Notes under the pieces: model-generated
Seen by the model: the letters and a program-made list of their open reading frames with translations, nothing else
The model's database searches: none
What the model was told of the DNA's origin: nothing
In this document: positions 46,435-59,293 of the stretch, one piece after another
How the letters are laid out: each line of letters opens with the position of its first letter
How positions within the stretch are numbered: the first letter of the stretch is position 1
Origin: Vibrio halioticoli NBRC 102217
Lineage (GTDB): Bacteria > Pseudomonadota > Gammaproteobacteria > Enterobacterales > Vibrionaceae
Length of the DNA stretch: 64,000 bases
Assembly (NCBI RefSeq): GCF_000496695.1
Contig: NZ_BAUJ01000012.1
Span: forward strand, 1 to 64,000
Direction: 5' to 3'
Program-made: the position numbers and the translations under genes

Positions 46435-48513
46435 TTACAGTTCGATAGTTGCTGTTTCGCCATCAACTGTTAGCTCAAGAGTGTTGCCAACAAGTTTGTG
46501 AGACACTTCAATTTGCTCACCGTTGTTCTTATTAGGAACAAGAAGAGTCAGAATGTTGTGTTCTTTAGATGGTTTGAATTCCACTTCAACGTGACGGTGG
46601 ATTTCAAGATCTTTGAATTCGTATGGGTCAACTTCGCCGAAGCCTTCAACATTTTTCACAGAAGTGATGTTGTCAGCAGATTCGTTGATGAAGTTCACGT
46701 CTAGATGCGCTTTCTCACCACGGATAGTGAATGATTTCTCAGCCACTTCGTTAGTGAAAGTAGTGTGCATTAGCCAAGTCATGTCTTTCTCTTCAGAAAG
46801 AGTTGCTTTGTCTTGAACTACGAATACTTTACCTTGTACAAACCAAATTTTACGTTTGTAAGATTCGATTTCAGGTACGAAGAATTTGTATGATGCAGTT
46901 GCATCACCTTCGATCATCTTAATATCAGATTCTGTATCGTAATCAGTGATGTTACCACCGGCTTCAATACAGTAGCGATCTTGGTGACCTTCAAACTTAG
47001 TATTCTTGTTCTCGCCGTACTGACCTTTGCCGCCAAATAGTGGAAGGTTTTTAGAGAACGTGTGACGACGCCATTTAGTGTGCATGTCTACACCGAAACC
47101 ACCGTAGTAACCAGTGATAGAAGCAAGAGTTTCACCAAATGCATGTAGAGTGAATGCGTTTTGATCAGCGTGAGAGTGGCTGATTGAACCAAATGGAGAA
47201 CACTTGAATACCATGTGGATGTGTTCTTCGCGCTCAGTCATCTTGTTGTGGAATGCAGCCCAACCGGTGATTGGGAATACTTTCAACAATGGATCGTTTG
47301 AAGGCGCTTTCTCTTCTGGTGCATCCCAAAGGATGTTGAAACGAAGATCGTCGTAGCCAAAGTCCCACCAACCGAAGTTGTAGAATTTAGTGTGCGCTTC
47401 AGTATCACGAGCTTTAAGTTGGTTGTAGTACCAAACGTATTCTGGTTTTTGGTTAACACCCGCGTAGTGCTTGATGTTGTAAGCCAGTTTTAGACCAGGG
47501 AAGTCACCAATTGAAGACTGGTCACAGAAGCTAGCGCGCTTAGAGTGAACAGGCATGCAGTATAGTGGGAAGTCACCAGTGTTTTCGTAGAATGTTTTGT
47601 TGAACATGTCTACGCCACAGTATGCTTTCAATAGGTCGAATGCTTCGCCTAGGAATGCAGTTTGTGTGTTCCAGTAGTCAGGACCTTCAGCCCAACCGCC
47701 GTCTTCACCGCCCCATGGTGGGTAGTGTACTGCGTAGTATTCTAGTGCGTAAGCAATGTATTCGCCTGCTTTAGGGTGATCGTGGTAAAGCGCGATACAC
47801 GTTGGGATAATAGCAGAAGAAATAGAACGAACACCGTGGCTGTTAAGTGGGTTGTTCAGTAGATCAACTGTCACTTTAAGGTGGTGCATGATTTCGTCTA
47901 GACGAGTGATCAGTGCGTTCTTAACGATTTCACGCTCTTCATCAGTGAAGTGTGCGTTTAGCCAGTCGTAACCCCAAGCCATAGCTGCAATAACACGGAA
48001 AGCCGCTTCGTCATTGTAACCACGAGATGTCACGCCATCTGGATCGTATGTAGCAAGTTTTAGAGTCCAAGCTTTTGCTTTTGCAATTAGAGCGTCGTCA
48101 TCGTTAACGATACCAGCAATAGATAGGTTACGAGTCGCGTTCATTGCCATTTGGCAATCTACGTACATTTGACGCCAGTAAGGACGCCAAAGAGAAGCTT
48201 TACCTACTGTTTCTGGTGGGTATGCTTGAGGCTCGTCGTATGGTTCAGTGTCATAGAACTTTTCAGTAGAGTTCTTGATGAAATCATCATACATACAGAA
48301 AGAAGGATCGGCTTTTACTTTAGCCTTAAACTCTGCAAGGTCAGCACCTTGAACTAGAAGACGTGGACGTGCTTCTGAAAGAGTATCCAAGAATGATAGA
48401 TCAAAGTCTCTCTTTTGTACTTCGATAGGCAGTAGGTCTACTAAGTTACCTGCTGACGTATCATTCTCTAGCTTCATCTTTCTGATAGCATCAAGTGCTT
48501 TGTCGTTGCTCAT
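46435..48513 (-). CDS. Oligoalginate lyase, PL15-like (heparinase II/III fold)
   Basis: 692-aa enzyme predicted to cleave alginate oligomers to unsaturated uronate monomers. An N-terminal DUF4962-like part is followed by an (alpha/alpha) toroid region with NSHGVRS (Asn/His near residue 255, a place where the catalytic Asn/His of this fold lie), then an anti-parallel beta domain with GSISHSHADQNAFTLHAFGE, read as SHSHADQNAF, the heparinase II/III hallmark, and LMHTTFTNE. There is no signal peptide, so it acts in the cytoplasm on imported oligomers. Start at the ATG at 48513, behind GGGAG. No other alginate genes (kdgF, PL7, dehR) are adjacent. PL17 is the main alternative. Confidence 0.75.
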   Translation of the reverse strand: MSNDKALDAIRKMKLENDTSAGNLVDLLPIEVQKRDFDLSFLDTLSEARPRLLVQGADLAEFKAKVKADPSFCMYDDFIKNSTEKFYDTEPYDEPQAYPPETVGKASLWRPYWRQMYVDCQMAMNATRNLSIAGIVNDDDALIAKAKAWTLKLATYDPDGVTSRGYNDEAAFRVIAAMAWGYDWLNAHFTDEEREIVKNALITRLDEIMHHLKVTVDLLNNPLNSHGVRSISSAIIPTCIALYHDHPKAGEYIAYALEYYAVHYPPWGGEDGGWAEGPDYWNTQTAFLGEAFDLLKAYCGVDMFNKTFYENTGDFPLYCMPVHSKRASFCDQSSIGDFPGLKLAYNIKHYAGVNQKPEYVWYYNQLKARDTEAHTKFYNFGWWDFGYDDLRFNILWDAPEEKAPSNDPLLKVFPITGWAAFHNKMTEREEHIHMVFKCSPFGSISHSHADQNAFTLHAFGETLASITGYYGGFGVDMHTKWRRHTFSKNLPLFGGKGQYGENKNTKFEGHQDRYCIEAGGNITDYDTESDIKMIEGDATASYKFFVPEIESYKRKIWFVQGKVFVVQDKATLSEEKDMTWLMHTTFTNEVAEKSFTIRGEKAHLDVNFINESADNITSVKNVEGFGEVDPYEFKDLEIHRHVEVEFKPSKEHNILTLLVPNKNNGEQIEVSHKLVGNTLELTVDGETATIEL

Positions 48514-48951
48514 ACGAACTCCCGTGAATAAATCGTAGTGTTGGGGGAACAAATAAAAATCTGATAAACCTTATTGTAATACAATTAAGTTATGATCTCG
48601 ATTACCATTTCAATAAATGATCAAATTTGTGACCTCTACCGCAGGTCTGAATATTCTTTACCACTCAAGATAAAAAGAATATTGCGTTTATTCTGCTACT
48701 TCTATTGGTTATTTCAAATAGATAGCGCCTAGTATGCGTGGTCTATATGTTGCCTACTATAGACTGAAGAAAGCCTGTTCTTACTGCGATAGGTTATTGA
48801 TTTTCTATACGCACTTAGCCTTGTATTGCTTGCAAGCCATAATGCAATACCGTTCGTATATCAGTAAATTCAGTGAGTATAAGTAATACTTTTCATATGA
48901 TAGTAAACACAGAACGCGGAGGGAGGAATATTTTTTGTTACACTTATTAGC
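48514..48951. other. Upstream region of lyase and of the palindrome cluster
   Basis: 438 bases without a supported gene. It holds a 10-bp inverted repeat AATATTCTTT / AAAGAATATT (48650-48683) and, at 48922-48927, a strong GGAGGA Shine-Dalgarno 7 bases before a TTG at 48935 that opens an in-frame path through palindrome 1 into raiA. Confidence 0.5.
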
Positions 48952-49005
48952 AAAGGGGTCAGGTCTTGAAATTTGCATATGCAAATTTCAAGACCTGACC
49001 CCTTT
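48952..49005. repeat. Palindromic element 1, perfect 54-bp palindrome
   Basis: Both halves of 27 bases are exact reverse complements, with no loop. The core arm is GGGGTCAGGTCTTGAAATTT followed by GCA; the centre is GCATATGC and the outer flank adds AAA/TTT. It shares the core arm with elements 2 and 3. The element can extrude as a cruciform or fold as one hairpin in RNA. Confidence 0.95.
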
Positions 49006-49186
49006 ATTGCAACAAGATAAATTGTTCGCGACCAAAATATGCTGTCATGACAATGGATATTCAAGGGTAGAAGAGAAGAATTTTTTATTACAAAGAAGTG
49101 AATCACAGATGTCTGCGAGGATTCTTGGTGAAAGCCATTGTTGTTTGCTAAGTTTAAACCATAGAGTGATAACAAAGGTAGCGACA

Positions 49187-49543
49187 ATGAAAGTAAATAT
49201 TCAAACACATCATGTATCAATTACCGAAGATTCACGCGTCGAAATAGAAAGCAAATTCGATAAGATAGAAAGCCACTTTCCTCAACTGATTAGCTGCGAC
49301 ATCATTATTACTAAAGAGCACGGCCATCACGAAGTTGAAGTCTTCACTAATTATGAAGGTGTCCGAGTTTCCGCTAAGTCCACCAACGATGTGATGTATC
49401 CAGCCATCACAGCAGCAATTAAAAAACTCGATGTAGGCCTAAGAAACCGTAAAGGCCAACTAAAATCAGACCTACACGAAAAACCAACCAGCACCAAACC
49501 TGAAATTGCTTCTGACATCATCCAAGAAATGAAGCTGGTTTAA
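49187..49543 (+). CDS. RaiA/HPF-family ribosome hibernation factor
   Basis: 118-aa protein of the sigma-54 modulation/ribosome-associated family, which binds the 30S decoding centre to silence or dimerise ribosomes in stress. It has the typical beta-alpha-beta-beta-beta-alpha layout: MKVNIQTHHVSITEDSRVEI (start), IESHFPQLISCDIIITKEHG and AKSTNDVMYPAITAAIKKLD, with a short charged C-terminal tail. The ATG at 49187 has AAAGGT about 7 bases upstream. The frame remains open back to a TTG at 48935, through palindrome 1. Palindromes 1 and 2 flank the gene closely (element 2 begins 13 bases after the stop). Confidence 0.88.
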   Translation: MKVNIQTHHVSITEDSRVEIESKFDKIESHFPQLISCDIIITKEHGHHEVEVFTNYEGVRVSAKSTNDVMYPAITAAIKKLDVGLRNRKGQLKSDLHEKPTSTKPEIASDIIQEMKLV

Positions 49544-49556
49544 TTTTCTCCTCTAA

Positions 49557-49627
49557 AGGGGGTCAGGTCTTGAAATTTGCACGGGGCGCTAAAAGCGCCC
49601 CGTGCAAATTTCAAGACCTGACCCCCT
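49557..49627. repeat. Palindromic element 2, 34-bp arms
   Basis: Inverted repeat with exact 34-base arms and an AAA loop. The outer core arm is the same as in element 1, but the centre is a GC-rich stem ACGGGGCGCT / AGCGCCCCGT. It begins 13 bases after the RaiA-type stop codon, where it might act as a 3' hairpin of that message. Confidence 0.95.
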
Positions 49628-49781
49628 CATTGCATCTATTACATTAAAAAGTGATGCAGATTTGACTTTATAAAGGTCAAACTGGTCATATCACACATTT
49701 TATTTATAACTCTTTTTTAACCAATCATTAACCATTACTATCCATAAAAATTATTAGCAAATTCAAAGGATTGAACTGCTT

Positions 49782-49940
49782 ATGCGTTATGAGATGGGTT
49801 TTATAAATGGATTTAAGCAAGGTGCAACGCTACTGGTCATCATTTTAATGGTATTGATGATCGCCGAGTACTTTTTCTACGGTTTAAACCAGTCAATAGT
49901 GGCATTTGGCTACGTTGATGATGTGTTTGAAGATTTCTAA
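49782..49940 (+). CDS. 52-aa single-span membrane peptide
   Basis: A short frame ATG..TAA encodes a peptide beginning MRYEMGFINGFKQGATLLVI, then a hydrophobic stretch (ATLLVIILMVLMIAEYFF, residues 15-32) and an acidic end (GYVDDVFEDF). The N-terminus is polar/basic and the C-terminus acidic, as in small bitopic membrane proteins. AAAGGA lies about 11 bases upstream. It stands between palindromic elements 2 and 3. No family is recognised. Composition strongly suggests it is real; no function can be given. Confidence 0.55.
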   Translation: MRYEMGFINGFKQGATLLVIILMVLMIAEYFFYGLNQSIVAFGYVDDVFEDF

Positions 49941-49970
49941 TGTGTGCGGGGTTGTTGCGGGGTTGGTATT

Positions 49971-50036
49971 GCGGGGTCAGGTCTTGAAATTTGCAGTGGC
50001 AAACCTGCCACTGCAAATTTCAAGACCTGACCCCGC
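49971..50036. repeat. Palindromic element 3, 31-bp arms
   Basis: Inverted repeat with exact 31-base arms and an AACC loop. Outer core arm as in elements 1 and 2; the centre is GTGGCA / TGCCAC and the outer flank adds GC/GC. It ends 8 bases from the stop of the convergent minus-strand gene. Confidence 0.95.
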
Positions 50037-50044
50037 TTTTACAC

Positions 50045-51136
50045 TTACGGTTTCTTTTGTAAGCCGTAGGGGAGGGGGGTGAATAGGTCTGGGGTTGTGG
50101 TGGTGTTTGGGCCGGGTGTTGGGGTGTGCCAATCGAGGAGTAGGATTGCTAGGAGGTTGCGGTGTTCGCCGTGGCTGTAGTCGGTGCTACCTTTGGCGGA
50201 AGGGACTAAGCCTGCTTGTTTGTCGATAGAGTGTTGGATAGCCTGACGCGCCTTTTCTACTGCCGGATCATTGTCTAATCCGGCTAAAAGAAGGCTGATA
50301 CCCACTTCTGAAATCACGTCTTGTTTGGTGTTAGCGATAATATCGTCAATGTTTTGTTTGAAATAGGCAAAAATCCAAGGATGATCTTGCTCATTGACCT
50401 GACGCTGATAATAGCCTGAGTCGGCGATAATCAGATGTGTCATTCCGTAGATTTTGTTTTCATATTGTTCAGTGGTGAGCTGTCTATCATCTTTATCGGG
50501 ATAGGTACGCTGCAGAGTTTGGGTAAATAGCTCTACATAATCACCGAGCTGTAACTGTTTTAACCAATACGCTTGGTTGGCCAGTTGCGCCGCCCATGCC
50601 TTGGTCATTTCTTGGTCGGTAAATAGCGCTTGAAAAGGATAGCCCTTTAACTGCTGACGAAACAGCGCATCATCTTTATGCTGTAATCCATAACCGTCAA
50701 TTCGCGCCATATAATGCAGCAGATCTAACCCTAGGTAAAAATACTCAGGTTTGTCTTGGGTGACTTGTAATCGTCTTTGACTGCGCTCGCCGTTACTTTG
50801 GCGGTACTCACTCAATCTTTGCTCTGCGTATTTATCTAATGATTGGTTAATGGTGAGATCGCTTGCTAACTGATTAAGCTTAATCGAAATATCGGCGATG
50901 TTTTGTCGAACCAGTGGCAGGTATTTAGGATCTTGCGTTTGCCTAAACATACGCAATCCATAGTGCTCTTTTTTATACGCCGATAAGGTGAACAGATCTC
51001 GCTCGTAAGTGTGCTTAATAATATCGGCGGATGAACGGTAGCTTGCTGGCGCGTGAGACTGGGATTGCCAATAAAAACCAACCCCAATAATGAGCACGAT
51101 AAGTGTGCCGATGAAATGCCGTCGGTTTTTTAGCAT
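50045..51136 (-). CDS. Membrane-anchored protein of unknown function
   Basis: 363-aa protein with one N-terminal membrane segment (residues 8-24, FIGTLIVLIIGVGFYW) and a mostly helical, Gln-rich remainder, expected in the periplasm. Near the C-terminus are SAKGSTDYSHGEHRNLLAIL, read as DYSHGEHRN, and a low-complexity Thr/Pro end. I choose the ATG at 51136, with AAAGG upstream; the longer frame begins with TTG. I do not recognise the family. The His/Glu cluster could bind metal but this is speculation. Its 3' end touches palindromic element 3. Confidence 0.7.
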   Translation of the reverse strand: MLKNRRHFIGTLIVLIIGVGFYWQSQSHAPASYRSSADIIKHTYERDLFTLSAYKKEHYGLRMFRQTQDPKYLPLVRQNIADISIKLNQLASDLTINQSLDKYAEQRLSEYRQSNGERSQRRLQVTQDKPEYFYLGLDLLHYMARIDGYGLQHKDDALFRQQLKGYPFQALFTDQEMTKAWAAQLANQAYWLKQLQLGDYVELFTQTLQRTYPDKDDRQLTTEQYENKIYGMTHLIIADSGYYQRQVNEQDHPWIFAYFKQNIDDIIANTKQDVISEVGISLLLAGLDNDPAVEKARQAIQHSIDKQAGLVPSAKGSTDYSHGEHRNLLAILLLDWHTPTPGPNTTTTPDLFTPLPYGLQKKP

Positions 51137-51281
51137 GTATATGAACCTTTTTGCTAAAAGCTGCTGCAATACTTAGCTTTATTTTAGTTGCTATTTAAAG
51201 TGCTATCCTAACTTTAATCGTATTAGCACTTACAAAATAGGCTCTAGCGCAATCGGCACTATATAAAGAACGACGAAACGA

Positions 51282-51764
51282 TTAGTTAAAATCCAATATA
51301 TTTAATACCGCACTTTTACACATCTCGATATTGTCGACATCTTGTGGGATAACCACAACAGTATCATCACCCGCTATTGAGCCTAAGATAGAGGAGTCAG
51401 TGTCAAAATCGATCAGTCGCGCTATAAGCTGTGCACTACCGGGTTTAGTTTTGACTACAACCATCGCTTTGTTGTGCTCAATGGATTCTATTTGAGAGGC
51501 AATCGAGGAGTTAAAACGGATAGGGCTGCTTTCTGGGGCTAAATAGTAAACTTTTTTACCAACAGAATTAGCCACTTTAATAACACCAAGCTGGCACAGT
51601 AAACGAGATACCGTAGATTGACTGATTCCTTCAAAGCCATGTTCAATTAAGCTTTTTCTCAATTCACTTTGATTATAAAAGCTATTATTTTGTAGGACTT
51701 GTTTACATACGCTTTCGAGAGTGCGGTCTTTATTTTGAATGCGATTTAATGTGAGGGTGTCCAT
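51282..51764 (-). CDS. ArgR-family transcriptional regulator
   Basis: 160-aa protein with the two ArgR domains: an N-terminal winged helix (FEGISQSTVSRLLCQLGVIKV, the SQSTVSR recognition helix) and a C-terminal arginine-binding/hexamerisation domain (KTKPGSAQLIARLID, GSIAGDDTVVVIP with the GDD motif that contacts arginine). It diverges from what I recall of housekeeping Vibrio ArgR, so it may be a second copy. It is divergent from the ATP synthase operon, 634 bases away; arginine genes are absent nearby. Confidence 0.85.
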   Translation of the reverse strand: MDTLTLNRIQNKDRTLESVCKQVLQNNSFYNQSELRKSLIEHGFEGISQSTVSRLLCQLGVIKVANSVGKKVYYLAPESSPIRFNSSIASQIESIEHNKAMVVVKTKPGSAQLIARLIDFDTDSSILGSIAGDDTVVVIPQDVDNIEMCKSAVLNILDFN

Positions 51765-52398
51765 AGAGCTTCTACCTTTATAGGGCGTTAAATTAAGTGA
51801 ATTATTTTGTGGCGGATACTAACATTGAAACGAAAAATGGTATTTGAACAAGATCACTGAATCAGAAAATATTTTTCATTTGTAATCAATGTGTTGCATA
51901 TATTTATCCACCCTTAATGGGTTGGATAAATAGTGAGTTTTGTTGGATTATTATTGCTTATTAAGCCACTGAATTTACGTTAATTTGTTGATCAAAGATG
52001 ATGACCATATCTACTAAATTGCGCAGATTACCATATTTCATATATGAATTATTACCTTCCAATAATGCAAGCATCCTTATCTTAATTAGCCTGAACTTAT
52101 CTTATTGTGCAACCTCTTGAATAACTTTGGTTTATTTATAACCGCATCTAGTGTCAGATGCTTTGTTTCATAATAAAGTGACACGATTATCATAAATGGA
52201 ATGATTGATGTCGATATTTGGTATTTTGATCACGGAATTTTAGGCGTAACTTAACGGTATCGAAGTTATAGCCAATGAGTTTTATATGGCGAGATTTCGT
52301 GGGGATGTATAGAGAGCAGCCAAGAATCAAGTTATTAATAACGAGTCATTTTCGACTGTTCTTTATATTAAGTTTAACTGCCAAATACGAGGTTTATT
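51765..52398 (+). promoter_or_regulatory. Long leader region before atpI
   Basis: 634 AT-rich bases between divergent argR-like and atpI genes. I see no credible gene and no clear ARG box or strong hairpin. It should contain the promoters of both units. GAGGT precedes the atpI ATG. Confidence 0.4.
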
Positions 52399-53569
<1,171 letters not shown>

Positions 53570-53614
53570 TTATTAACCAGATTTAATTAACAAATTTATA
53601 TATCGGAGATACAA

Positions 53615-53851
53615 ATGGATATCGTAAGCGCAGTTTTATATGTAGCAGGTGCATTACTGATCGGTCTTGGTGCGGCAGGTGCAGCATCTGGTATCGGTAA
53701 CCTAGCAGGTAAATACCTTGAAGGTGTAGCACGTCAACCTGACCTAACACCAATGCTTCGTACTCAATTCTTCATCATGATGGGTCTTGTGGATGCTGTA
53801 CCGATGATCGGTGTTGGTATCGGTCTATACATCATCTTCGCAGTAGCTTAA
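53615..53851 (+). CDS. atpE: ATP synthase F0 subunit c
   Basis: 78-aa hairpin that forms the rotor ring. The ion-binding Asp60 lies in [11 protein letters not shown], and the polar loop ARQPDL is intact. Second-helix residues around Asp60 lack the Glu/Ser/Thr set of sodium-type rings, so it should carry protons. The sequence is close to E. coli subunit c (for example [13 protein letters not shown]), which is unexpected for the main Vibrio enzyme. Confidence 0.96.
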   Translation: MDIVSAVLYVAGALLIGLGAAGAASGIGNLAGKYLEGVARQPDLTPMLRTQFFIMMGLVDAVPMIGVGIGLYIIFAVA

Positions 53852-53918
53852 CTCAAATTTTACAAGCTTAAAAAAGAACGATTTATAAGTATTCAAAATT
53901 TAGTTTAGTGGTGAAGGT

Positions 53919-54389
53919 ATGAACTTAAATGCAAGCATGCTCGGACAAGCAATTTCATTCGTGATCTTTGTTTGGCTATGTATGAAATATGTATGGCCAC
54001 CTCTCACAGCGATGTTAGACGAGCGCCAAAAAGAAATTGCTGAAGGCCTACGCCATTCAGAAAATGCAGCTAAAGAGCTAGAAATAGCTAAAGCAAATGG
54101 CGCTCAACTCATCGAAGATGCAAAACGCAATGTGACTGAAATGGTTGAACAAGGCAACAAACGCCGTAGTGAAATCATTAGCTTAGCTCAGCAAGAAGCT
54201 GAACAAGAAAAAGCACGCATCTTAGAACAAGGTAGAGCCGAATTAGAAGGCGAGCGTCAAAAATTACGTCAAGAACTTCAGGCGAAAATGGCAGACGCTG
54301 TAATTGAAAGTGCACAGAAGTTGATTAGTAAGAACCTGGATTCTGAAGCGAACCGAGCTCTAGTTGATCAATTGATAAGTGAAATCTAA
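53919..54389 (+). CDS. atpF: ATP synthase F0 subunit b
   Basis: 156-aa peripheral stalk: one N-terminal membrane helix (residues 7-22) followed by a long charged helix ([21 protein letters not shown], quoted as pattern) and the delta-binding end. Same length as E. coli b. A 67-base gap separates it from atpE, as in many operons where c is made in excess. Confidence 0.95.
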   Translation: MNLNASMLGQAISFVIFVWLCMKYVWPPLTAMLDERQKEIAEGLRHSENAAKELEIAKANGAQLIEDAKRNVTEMVEQGNKRRSEIISLAQQEAEQEKARILEQGRAELEGERQKLRQELQAKMADAVIESAQKLISKNLDSEANRALVDQLISEI

Positions 54390-54400
54390 GCGGAGGCAAT

Positions 54401-54952
54401 ATGTCAGAGTACACAAGTATTGCTCATCCCTACGCCAAAGCATCGTTTGACTTTGCTTTGAGCGAAAACAAGTTACAAGAATGGCAACAAATGCTGTCAA
54501 TTCTTGTAGCTGTGGCAGAAGAAGAAACCATCGCAAGTGAAATTTCTTCAGCACAAGGTGCAGGCGCACAGCAAGCCGAAACACTGGCCGATATCATGAT
54601 TGAGGTTTGCCAAGGACTAGTTGACGAACATGTCGTAAACCTAATTAAAGTCCTGGCAGAAAATGGCCGCCTTTCGGTTGTAAGAGAGTTGTATGACCTG
54701 TTTACCGAGCTAAAGGATGAACATGAACGTGTTATTCCTGTGACTGTCACAAGCTCAGAATCACTTACACAAGAGCAAGTTACGGCATTAACTGCCGCGC
54801 TTGAGAAAAAATTAGAGCGTCGAGTTGAACTAGAGCAAGTGCTAGATAACACGATGGTAGGCGGGATTGTCGTCCAAGCTGGCGAAACAATCATCGATGG
54901 TTCAGTGAACACATCAATCAGCCGACTAGCTAGTCAACTTCACGCGAGATAG
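54401..54952 (+). CDS. atpH: ATP synthase F1 subunit delta
   Basis: 183-aa subunit that ties F1 to the b stalk. [14 protein letters not shown] at the N-terminus and [20 protein letters not shown] at the C-terminus are family motifs. GGAGG lies before the ATG. Confidence 0.96.
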   Translation: MSEYTSIAHPYAKASFDFALSENKLQEWQQMLSILVAVAEEETIASEISSAQGAGAQQAETLADIMIEVCQGLVDEHVVNLIKVLAENGRLSVVRELYDLFTELKDEHERVIPVTVTSSESLTQEQVTALTAALEKKLERRVELEQVLDNTMVGGIVVQAGETIIDGSVNTSISRLASQLHAR

Positions 54953-54961
54953 GTAACAGAT

Positions 54962-56503
54962 ATGCAATTAAATTCAAACGAAATTAGCGATCTGATCAGA
55001 GAGCGTATCGCAAAATTTAGTGTGAGCACTGAAGCTCGCAATGAAGGTACTATCGTCTCTGTTCGTGATGGCATCATCACAATCAACGGTCTTGCAGACG
55101 TAATGCAAGGCGAGATGATTGAATTGCCAGGTGGTAAGTTCGCACTTGCACTTAACCTTGAGCAATACTCTGTAGGTGCCGTTGTAATGGGCCCTTACAC
55201 AGACCTTTCTGAAGGCATGAAAGTAAAAGGTACTGGTCGTATCTTGGAAGTGCCTGTAGGTAACGGTCTACTTGGTCGTGTGGTAAACACCCTTGGTGAG
55301 CCAATCGATGGTAAAGGCGCAATCAGCTTTGACCAACTAAACCCAGTAGAAGTTATTGCACCGGGTGTAATCGAACGTAAATCTGTAGACCAACCAATTC
55401 AAACTGGCTATAAAGCCGTTGATACAATGGTTCCAATCGGCCGTGGTCAGCGTGAGCTAATCATCGGTGACCGTCAAACTGGTAAAACAGCAATGGCGAT
55501 CGATGCAATCATTAACCAGAAAGATTCTGGCATCAAATGTGTGTATGTAGCGATTGGTCAGAAAGCATCAACTATTGCTAACGTAGTACGTAAGCTTGAA
55601 GAGCACGGCGCTCTTGCAAACACTATCGTAGTAGTAGCATCAGCTTCTGAATCAGCTGCACTTCAATACCTAGCACCTTATGCTGGTTGTACTATGGGCG
55701 AATACTTCCGCGACCGTGGTGAAGATGCACTTATCATTTATGATGATCTATCAAAACAAGCAGTAGCTTATCGTCAAATTTCGCTACTACTTAAACGTCC
55801 ACCGGGCCGTGAAGCATTCCCTGGTGACGTATTCTACCTCCACTCCCGTCTTCTAGAACGTGCGGCTCGTGTAAACGAAGCTTACGTAGAGAAATTCACT
55901 AACGGTGAAGTGAAAGGTAAAACAGGTTCTTTAACTGCTCTACCAATCATCGAAACCCAAGCGGGTGACGTATCAGCGTTCGTACCAACTAACGTAATCT
56001 CAATCACAGATGGTCAGATTTTCCTTCAGACTCAACTGTTTAACTCAGGTTTACGTCCAGCGGTTGATCCAGGTATCTCTGTATCACGTGTTGGTGGTGC
56101 TGCTCAGTGTAAGATCATCAAAAAACTGTCTGGTGGTATCCGTACTGCATTGGCTCAATACCGTGAATTGGCAGCGTTTGCACAGTTCTCTTCTGACCTA
56201 GATGAGACTACTCGTAAACAGCTTGACCATGGTGAACGTGTAACTGAACTAATGAAACAGAAGCAATACGCGCCAATGTCAGTGGCTGATCAAGCTGTTG
56301 TTATCTTCTCAGCAGAGAAAGGTTACTTGGCAGATGTAGAGCTTTCTAAGATCGGTTATTTCGAGACAGAGTTGTTGGCATACGCGAACAGCCAAAACCC
56401 AGAATTGATGGCTACTATCAATGCTACAGGCGACTACAACGACGAAACTGAAGCGGGTTTACACGAAATACTGAAAGGCTTTATCTCAGTTCAGTCATTA
56501 TAA
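54962..56503 (+). CDS. atpA: ATP synthase F1 subunit alpha
   Basis: 513 aa, the standard length. Walker A GDRQTGKT, the arginine finger region [11 protein letters not shown] and RLLERAAR are intact. Nine bases separate it from atpH. Codon use is biased toward a few preferred triplets, which suggests high expression. Confidence 0.98.
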   Translation: MQLNSNEISDLIRERIAKFSVSTEARNEGTIVSVRDGIITINGLADVMQGEMIELPGGKFALALNLEQYSVGAVVMGPYTDLSEGMKVKGTGRILEVPVGNGLLGRVVNTLGEPIDGKGAISFDQLNPVEVIAPGVIERKSVDQPIQTGYKAVDTMVPIGRGQRELIIGDRQTGKTAMAIDAIINQKDSGIKCVYVAIGQKASTIANVVRKLEEHGALANTIVVVASASESAALQYLAPYAGCTMGEYFRDRGEDALIIYDDLSKQAVAYRQISLLLKRPPGREAFPGDVFYLHSRLLERAARVNEAYVEKFTNGEVKGKTGSLTALPIIETQAGDVSAFVPTNVISITDGQIFLQTQLFNSGLRPAVDPGISVSRVGGAAQCKIIKKLSGGIRTALAQYRELAAFAQFSSDLDETTRKQLDHGERVTELMKQKQYAPMSVADQAVVIFSAEKGYLADVELSKIGYFETELLAYANSQNPELMATINATGDYNDETEAGLHEILKGFISVQSL

Positions 56504-56549
56504 AGCTCTGGTTTGTTGACTAGAAATCGAAACAAATTAGGAGCAGATA

Positions 56550-58834
<2,285 letters not shown>

Positions 58835-58849
58835 GAGGCAGAGTGCATT

Positions 58850-59293
58850 ATGGCTATCGGAGTTACAGAGAATACATTTCAACTTAACATCGTAAGTGCG
58901 GAAGGTACGCTGTTTTCAGGGCCTGCACATGCCCTTGCGGTTTCAGGCGCTGATGGTGAGCTGGGTATTCGCCCAGGTCACTCGCCACTTCTTAGCAAAA
59001 TTAAGCCAGGGGTAACAGTATTTGTTACTGGCGAGAAACAAGAAGAGCAAGTGCTTTATGTTTCTGGCGGCTTAGTGGAAGTGCAACCAAATGTAGTCAC
59101 AGTTCTAGCAGATACTGCTTTGCATGGTAAAGACATTGACCGTGCTCGCGCAGAAGAAGCAAAACGTGCTGCATTAGAAAACATCAATAAAGGCGATATG
59201 GACGCTAACTTTGCTCAAGCTCAGCTTGAACTAGCGAAAGCCATTGCCCAGTTGCGAGCTGTGGAGCTTACCGGCCCACACTCTCGCCACTAA
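58850..59293 (+). CDS. atpC: ATP synthase F1 subunit epsilon
   Basis: 147-aa regulatory rotor subunit, a little longer than E. coli epsilon. N-terminal beta-barrel ([19 protein letters not shown], read [11 protein letters not shown]) and C-terminal helical hairpin ([14 protein letters not shown]). Last gene of the operon; two palindromes and a structured region follow. Confidence 0.95.
   Translation: MAIGVTENTFQLNIVSAEGTLFSGPAHALAVSGADGELGIRPGHSPLLSKIKPGVTVFVTGEKQEEQVLYVSGGLVEVQPNVVTVLADTALHGKDIDRARAEEAKRAALENINKGDMDANFAQAQLELAKAIAQLRAVELTGPHSRH

Noticed and set aside
48650..48683. 10-bp inverted repeat AATATTCTTT/AAAGAATATT as a terminator
   Set aside because: AT-rich, 14-base loop, no upstream gene ending there; may be chance.
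48870..49220. 116-codon minus-strand frame across palindrome 1
   Set aside because: A perfect palindrome is open on both strands alike, and the rest opposes the RaiA-type gene; no SD.
51765..52398. ARG boxes for the ArgR-like protein
   Set aside because: Only loose TGAAT/ATTCA fragments were seen in AT-rich DNA; no 18-base box reached a convincing match.
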